18,209 nucleotides of DNA from Deltaproteobacteria bacterium (GTDB lineage Bacteria > Myxococcota > UBA796 > SXON01): positions 1-18,209 of the forward strand of contig CANKNP010000061.1 of NCBI GenBank assembly GCA_947483545.1, written 5' to 3'. Shown here piece after piece: positions 13,993 to 18,209 of this stretch (the first letter of the stretch is position 1; every line of letters begins with the position of its first letter). A program made the position numbers and the translations under genes. Under the pieces are notes generated by a model. The model made no database searches, had not been told where the DNA came from, and worked only from the letters and a program-made list of their open reading frames with translations.

Positions 13993-16115
13993 CCCGATCC
14001 AGCCGGGATGTAGGCGAGCCAGCGGGCGTTGAGGACCATGGCCTCGACGTCCCCGTCGTCCCGGCCCTCGCGTCGGGCGCCTGCGAGGATCTCGGCCACC
14101 TGGTCGAGGTCGTGGGTGGTGGGGGCATCGGCCCCGCGGAGGAGCTCAGCGAACCTGGCGAAGCCGGCCGCGGCCCGGAAGTCCGCGCTGGCGGAGGCGA
14201 AGTCGGTGACGGAGGAGGCGAGGATCGGGGTCCGCCACTCGCGTTCGGGTGCGCCGTCCGCAGGCGCCTTGGCGTACTCCAGCCACGTGGCGAGCGTTTC
14301 GTCGGGTGCCAGCGGGTGCGAGAGCACGACATCGTAGAGAAGGGTCACGCGCTGTCCGCTCGTCACCTCGCCGCCGCGGGTGCTGAGCGACTCAGCCCCG
14401 AGCGACGTGGCCTTCGCCGAGCTGTGGAAGGCGACGCCCGCGCGGAGGCGCTGTGCGACGGGGGGTAGTGCTCCTGCGAGGTGGTCGACGAACAGTCGCT
14501 CGGCTTCGTGCCCCGACCGAGCGACGTAGTGCTTGCCCCCTCCGCGGGACGCGAGGCCGCTCAACCAGCTGAATTGGGGCAGGTCCCCTCCGAGGTTGAC
14601 GGTCGAGAGCGTGATGCCGCGCCCGGCGTGGGCCGCGATCAGGGCGCGCTCCGCGGGGGCCTCGCCGATGTGGGTCGCCCCGGCGGAGAGCACGACAAGG
14701 CGCGGCTTGACGGCTCCGGGGGGGCTCGCGAGCTCGTAGGCCAGCTTCAGCGCATCCGCGCCGATCTCACACCCCGTCAGCGTGAGTTGGTCGACGGCGG
14801 CGTGCAGCACCGGGTGGTCCTGGCCGCCCATCGGGGGGAGGACCACCTTGCGACACCCGCCGTAAGTCACCAGCGCGATGGTGTCTTCGGGCTCCAATAC
14901 GTCCACCAGGGTGTGCAGCGCGAGGCGGGCGCGGGAGAGTAATCCCGTGTCGTAGGTGGGGACGTCCACGAGGAACACGAGGTTCGCCAGTGCTCGTTGG
15001 GTGTCCGCCTCCCGGGCCTGCAGGCCGATTCGGAGCAGGAGGTGGCCGGGCGCCCAGGGGTTCGTCGTCGCTTCGAGCGTGGCGCTCACGGGTGAATCCG
15101 TGCCCTGCTCGTCGGGGGTCGGGTAGGTCCAATCCGGGTAGTTGAGGAAGTCCTCCACCTTCACGCGCGCCGGCGGCGGGAGGGTGCCGGCGCGGAGGAG
15201 GCCGGCCCGCACGAGCGCGAAGTCCGTGGGCAGCACGTCCTTCCAGGGATCGCGGATCTTGTCGTCTTTGGCTGGTCTGACACAGCCGGGGACGGACTCG
15301 CAGGCCCCGCTGCGGTCGAAGGTCATCGCTGTCCAGCCGAGGTCCGTGCGGATGCGTAGCTCCTGGATTGGGATGTCCTCAGACAGCTCGAAGCCGAGGA
15401 CAGACACTCGCCCCACCTGCACCGTCAGCAGTCCAATCGACTCACCGCGATATCCCTCGGTGGTCACCACGACCTCGTAGTCGTCACCCGGGGGCAGGTC
15501 AGAAAACGTGAACTTCCCGTCCTCGCCCGTCGTCGCCAGGCGCTGGCCGGACAGAAGCATCGGGGACTTCAATGTCACGGTCGCCCCAGCGATGCTGTCA
15601 CCGTCCTGCTCGGTCACCTCGCCCTGGATCGTGCCCGCCACGGGGATCGTGCCCGGCAAGCATCGGGGCCCGGCGGACGGAGGCAGCCGGCCGTTGGGGA
15701 TGCAGGAGAGGAAGTCGGAGGTCATGACTGTCGCTTCGGTGCGTTCATGCAGCTCGAAGGGGTAGTTCGCCACACGCCCGACTCGGACCTTCACACGCCT
15801 CCGCAGGACTCCGACGTAGCCCTCGACGGTGACCGTGACCTCGTAGTCGTCACCCGGGGGCAGGTCAGAAAAAGTGAAGTTCCCGTCGGCGTCGGTCGTC
15901 CGTTGCAAGGGAGCGCTGAGCCGGGGGGATCTCACCGTCACCGTCGCCCCGGCGATGCTGTCCCCGTCCTCCGCCGTCACCTCGCCCTGGATCGTACCCG
16001 CCTCGGGGATCGTTCCCGGCGCGGAGCCCGCCCAGGCATGGCCGAAGAGCAGCCCCGCGGCGAGGAGAACGCTGGAGAGGGCGGAGGGGCGGAGCATCGG
16101 GGTTGCTTGGAGCAT
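13986..16115 (-). CDS. YfbK-like vWA protein with two carboxypeptidase-regulatory-like domains
   Basis: The 709-residue protein has a signal peptide (about 1-29, ending GHAWA). Two tandem carboxypeptidase-regulatory-like beta domains follow at about 35-120 and 155-245, each with GTIQGEVT..DGDSIAGATV and FTFSDLPPGDDYEV. Next come a YfbK-type N-terminal segment (VKVEDFLNYPDWTYP...HLLLRIGLQ), a vWA domain at about 375-560 and a C-terminal domain ending NARWLAYIPAGSGW. The vWA metal site is gone: the DxSxS loop reads DVPTYD, the Thr loop reads TGCEIGADAL, and the Asp loop reads LSAGATHIG. The fold is therefore probably kept for protein binding without Mg. The second Met (16097) is an alternative start; neither has a good Shine-Dalgarno. 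The product should be periplasmic or exported. The downstream GTG of the decayed gene overlaps its stop, indicating a former operon. Confidence 0.85.
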   Translation of the reverse strand: MLQATPMLRPSALSSVLLAAGLLFGHAWAGSAPGTIPEAGTIQGEVTAEDGDSIAGATVTVRSPRLSAPLQRTTDADGNFTFSDLPPGDDYEVTVTVEGYVGVLRRRVKVRVGRVANYPFELHERTEATVMTSDFLSCIPNGRLPPSAGPRCLPGTIPVAGTIQGEVTEQDGDSIAGATVTLKSPMLLSGQRLATTGEDGKFTFSDLPPGDDYEVVVTTEGYRGESIGLLTVQVGRVSVLGFELSEDIPIQELRIRTDLGWTAMTFDRSGACESVPGCVRPAKDDKIRDPWKDVLPTDFALVRAGLLRAGTLPPPARVKVEDFLNYPDWTYPTPDEQGTDSPVSATLEATTNPWAPGHLLLRIGLQAREADTQRALANLVFLVDVPTYDTGLLSRARLALHTLVDVLEPEDTIALVTYGGCRKVVLPPMGGQDHPVLHAAVDQLTLTGCEIGADALKLAYELASPPGAVKPRLVVLSAGATHIGEAPAERALIAAHAGRGITLSTVNLGGDLPQFSWLSGLASRGGGKHYVARSGHEAERLFVDHLAGALPPVAQRLRAGVAFHSSAKATSLGAESLSTRGGEVTSGQRVTLLYDVVLSHPLAPDETLATWLEYAKAPADGAPEREWRTPILASSVTDFASASADFRAAAGFARFAELLRGADAPTTHDLDQVAEILAGARREGRDDGDVEAMVLNARWLAYIPAGSGW
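15471..16013 (-). repeat. Intragenic duplication encoding the two beta domains
   Basis: Thirty-six bases at 15471-15506 recur identically at 15837-15872, 366 bases (122 codons) away. Twenty bases at 15613-15632 recur at 15976-15995, offset 363. The two domains therefore arose by an in-frame duplication of about 365 bp, later diverged by at least a one-codon indel. Confidence 0.85.
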
Positions 16116-16155
16116 AGCCCAATGCGGGCGCTGGCCTCCAACGTAGCGGGAGCGA

Positions 16156-16187
16156 CCCCGGCCCGCCCGAGACCGCGACGGCCGGGG
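16156..16187. terminator. GC-rich hairpin beside the ghost gene end
   Basis: CCCCGGCC (16156-16163) and GGCCGGGG (16180-16187) form a perfect 8-bp stem. It lies 27 bases downstream, on the minus strand, of the ghost gene junction at 16214-16269, so it may be a leftover terminator of the lost copy. There is no U-tract. Confidence 0.3.
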
Positions 16188-16213
16188 CCCGCTGAGGCTA
16201 TGGCTCGCTCGGA

Positions 16214-16269
16214 TCGGGAATGCCTACCACCCCGGTCCGGCCGGGATGTACGCGAGCCAACGGGCGTTG
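16214..16269 (-). pseudogene. 56-bp ghost copy of the vWA 3' end and next-gene start
   Basis: The minus strand reads NARWLAYIPAGPGW-stop with an overlapping GTG start for MVGIPDPSEP-stop. It matches 13976-14031 at 52 of 56 bases. Three of the four differences are synonymous in the vWA frame; the fourth changes Ser to Pro. It is the remnant of a second vWA/downstream-gene pair located upstream of the surviving one. Nothing else of that copy is recognisable. Confidence 0.75.
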
Positions 16270-16934
16270 TGGCGTCGGCCGCCGAGCCGCTTCCCGCCGA
16301 CACGCATGACTCACCCACCGACGCGACGCCGGCGCCGCAGATCCTTGCCGAACCGCCCCCGCCGGCCGCCCCAGTCGGCGAGATGGTCGGCCGCGCTCCG
16401 GTACTCCCAGACTTCCTGATCGTTCGGCAGCCTGGCGACGTGCTGGCCCCGACCTTGGAGCGACTCATCAACGCGGACGTGCGCCTCACGGCAGAGATCC
16501 CCGAACAGAGCCTGCAGTTCGTACGGGAGGTGTTGGTCACCGGCACGGTTTCGGCGCGTCGCGTCGCGGCCCGGCAGCTCTCAGGGCTGTGGGATCACGG
16601 TCGCCCCGGCCCCTCCGACTGGGGCCCCATCCTCCTTGAAGCCGCGCTCGCGAACCTGGACCACGCCGCCGTGCTGAACAATTTGATCGACGCGCTGGGA
16701 TGGGGTGCCCTGCCTGGCTTGGACCAACTCGCCGCCGCCGTGCTTGCGCAAGCGGACTTCACCGCTAAGGGCCGAATTCTGGACACTGTCGAGATGGCGC
16801 TGGACGAGGAGATGTGCAGCGGCTCGTCGGTGGACGCGCTGCGGCTGATCGCGGAGACGGTGCGGGATGTGCGCCTTCGGGGCAGGGCCGAGCAGCTTGT
16901 CGGTCGGAGCGAACGGCTCGGTTCGTGTTGGTAG
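16269..16934 (+). CDS. Helical-repeat-like protein of unknown function, possibly 5'-truncated
   Basis: The 221-residue frame is not recognised. A Pro/Ala-rich linker (about 1-40) is followed by amphipathic helices typical of HEAT-like solenoids, for example PGDVLAPTLERLINAD, EQSLQFVREVLVTG, SARRVAARQLSGLWD and DWGPILLEAALANLDHAAVL. There is no signal peptide and no catalytic motif. Third-position GC is high from the GTG at 16269 onward but drops before it, exactly where the ghost repeat ends. The start is therefore uncertain: GTG 16269 and ATG 16383 are both possible, and ATG 16200 would translate the antisense of the ghost repeat, which is unlikely. The gene may have lost its 5' end in the rearrangement that left the repeat. 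Confidence 0.55.
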   Translation: MASAAEPLPADTHDSPTDATPAPQILAEPPPPAAPVGEMVGRAPVLPDFLIVRQPGDVLAPTLERLINADVRLTAEIPEQSLQFVREVLVTGTVSARRVAARQLSGLWDHGRPGPSDWGPILLEAALANLDHAAVLNNLIDALGWGALPGLDQLAAAVLAQADFTAKGRILDTVEMALDEEMCSGSSVDALRLIAETVRDVRLRGRAEQLVGRSERLGSCW

Positions 16935-16989
16935 GGGGCCTCGCGAGGGGAGTTGGCGGCAGGACGGCCACTGGGTCGTGACGAGGGGG

Positions 16990-17226
16990 TCTCGGACGCG
17001 GGGGTGCGGCGCCCCCCTTGCCGGTGCCCGCTGCTGCGCGAACTTGGCAGGTGACGCCGCATTGAGAGGCGCGGTTCTGGCACACCCGCCCCGATCCCCC
17101 AGCGGCGTCTCCCGGCCCCGGGATGGCGGCCAGACGATGGGAGCGAGCCGCCCCAAAGCACCTTCAAGATCTCCGGGGAGCCCTCATCCGCCGCCGAGTA
17201 CAGCGGCACCTTCTCCCGGAGGGAGA
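16990..17226 (-). pseudogene. Ankyrin-repeat-like fragment, frameshifted
   Basis: From about 17226 the minus strand reads KVPLYSAADEGSPEILKVL, which fits the ankyrin consensus (TPL..AA..G..EIVK.LL). In other frames further left, GRETPL and TAPLNAAS look like later repeats. Frames change between them and no start or stop brackets them, so this is read as debris of an ankyrin gene. The evidence is one good and two short matches. Confidence 0.35.
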
Positions 17227-17229
17227 AGG
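17209..17229 (-). terminator. Hairpin downstream of rpoC
   Basis: CCTTCTCCC and GGGAGAAGG form a perfect 9-bp stem around a 3-base loop, about 47 bases past the rpoC stop. No U-tract follows. It may end the rpoBC transcript with Rho, although it overlaps the start of the ankyrin-like fragment. Confidence 0.4.
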
Positions 17230-17238
17230 GGAAGACAG

Positions 17239-17268
17239 GGGGATCCGCCCCTTGCGAGGCGAATCCCC
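17239..17268 (-). terminator. Stop-proximal hairpin of rpoC
   Basis: GGGGATCCGCC (17239-17249) and GGCGAATCCCC (17258-17268) pair at 10 of 11 positions with an 8-base loop, 7 bases after the rpoC stop. With the next hairpin it forms a double 3'-end structure. Confidence 0.45.
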
Positions 17269-17275
17269 GCCGAGG

Positions 17276-18209
<934 letters not shown>

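Larger units (their letters stand above)
16935..17275. other. Intergenic region with ankyrin-like debris and rpoC hairpins
   Basis: This 341-base convergent gap has no intact gene. It contains a broken ankyrin-like stretch on the minus strand (see 16990-17226) and two hairpins behind rpoC (17209-17229 and 17239-17268). The rest, 16935-16990, shows nothing recognisable. Confidence 0.5.

Noticed and set aside
13001..14332. 443-codon minus frame across the AhpD-like gene and the pseudogene
   Set aside because: Only its middle part (VHGRIGEAEIRRAW) looks like protein, and that is explained as the second half of the frameshifted gene; the flanks are shadows.

Overview
This window is high-GC bacterial DNA whose gene content points to Myxococcota or a related former deltaproteobacterial lineage. 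The signs are two Asp/Cys-rich MopE-type lipoproteins ending in FG-GAP blades, (Asp-x)n linkers, a SUMF1-fold lipoprotein and a vWA protein with carboxypeptidase-regulatory-like domains. This taxonomic placement is inferred from families and base composition, not from a marker-gene tree. The window carries two conserved housekeeping genes, metG (complete) and rpoC (3' part), separated by accessory genes and visible gene decay.

Layout. Positions 1-2536 (minus) are the N-terminal 845 codons of a large surface lipoprotein with about 12 MopE-type metal-binding units followed by FG-GAP blades; it runs off the left edge. A divergent control region with two dyads leads to 2706-3785 (plus), a secreted, membrane-anchored gluzincin peptidase with a Peptidase MA-like domain. 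After a strong hairpin and a 230-base intergenic region full of overlapping inverted repeats comes arsM (4016-5194, plus), an arsenite S-adenosylmethionine methyltransferase with all four family cysteines. Then come a SUMF1-fold lipoprotein (5317-6306, minus), an ALO-type sugar-1,4-lactone oxidase (6693-8015, minus), a small membrane protein (8356-8847, plus) and a lipoprotein with a complete seven-blade FG-GAP propeller (8952-10847, minus).

metG (10922-12883, plus) overlaps by ATGA with an AhpD-fold CxxC protein of the type found beside ArsM/ArsS in arsenosugar clusters. Two arsenosugar-type genes therefore flank the lipoprotein block, but no radical-SAM ArsS gene lies inside the window.

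The interval 13216-17275 looks like a decaying neighbourhood. It holds a frameshifted gene coupled to the end of a vWA gene, the intact vWA gene (13986-16115, minus) whose three metal-site loops are all replaced, and a 56-base second copy of the vWA/downstream-gene junction at 16214-16269. That copy ends exactly where a helical-repeat gene (16269-16934, plus) begins. A broken ankyrin-like fragment follows. The window closes with the 3' end of rpoC (17276-18209, minus) and two hairpins behind it.

Working together: most accessory products are predicted to be exported, lipidated or calcium/metal-binding surface proteins. The arsenic genes are the only recognisable metabolic module. No CRISPR array, tRNA, rRNA, transposase or phage gene was seen.
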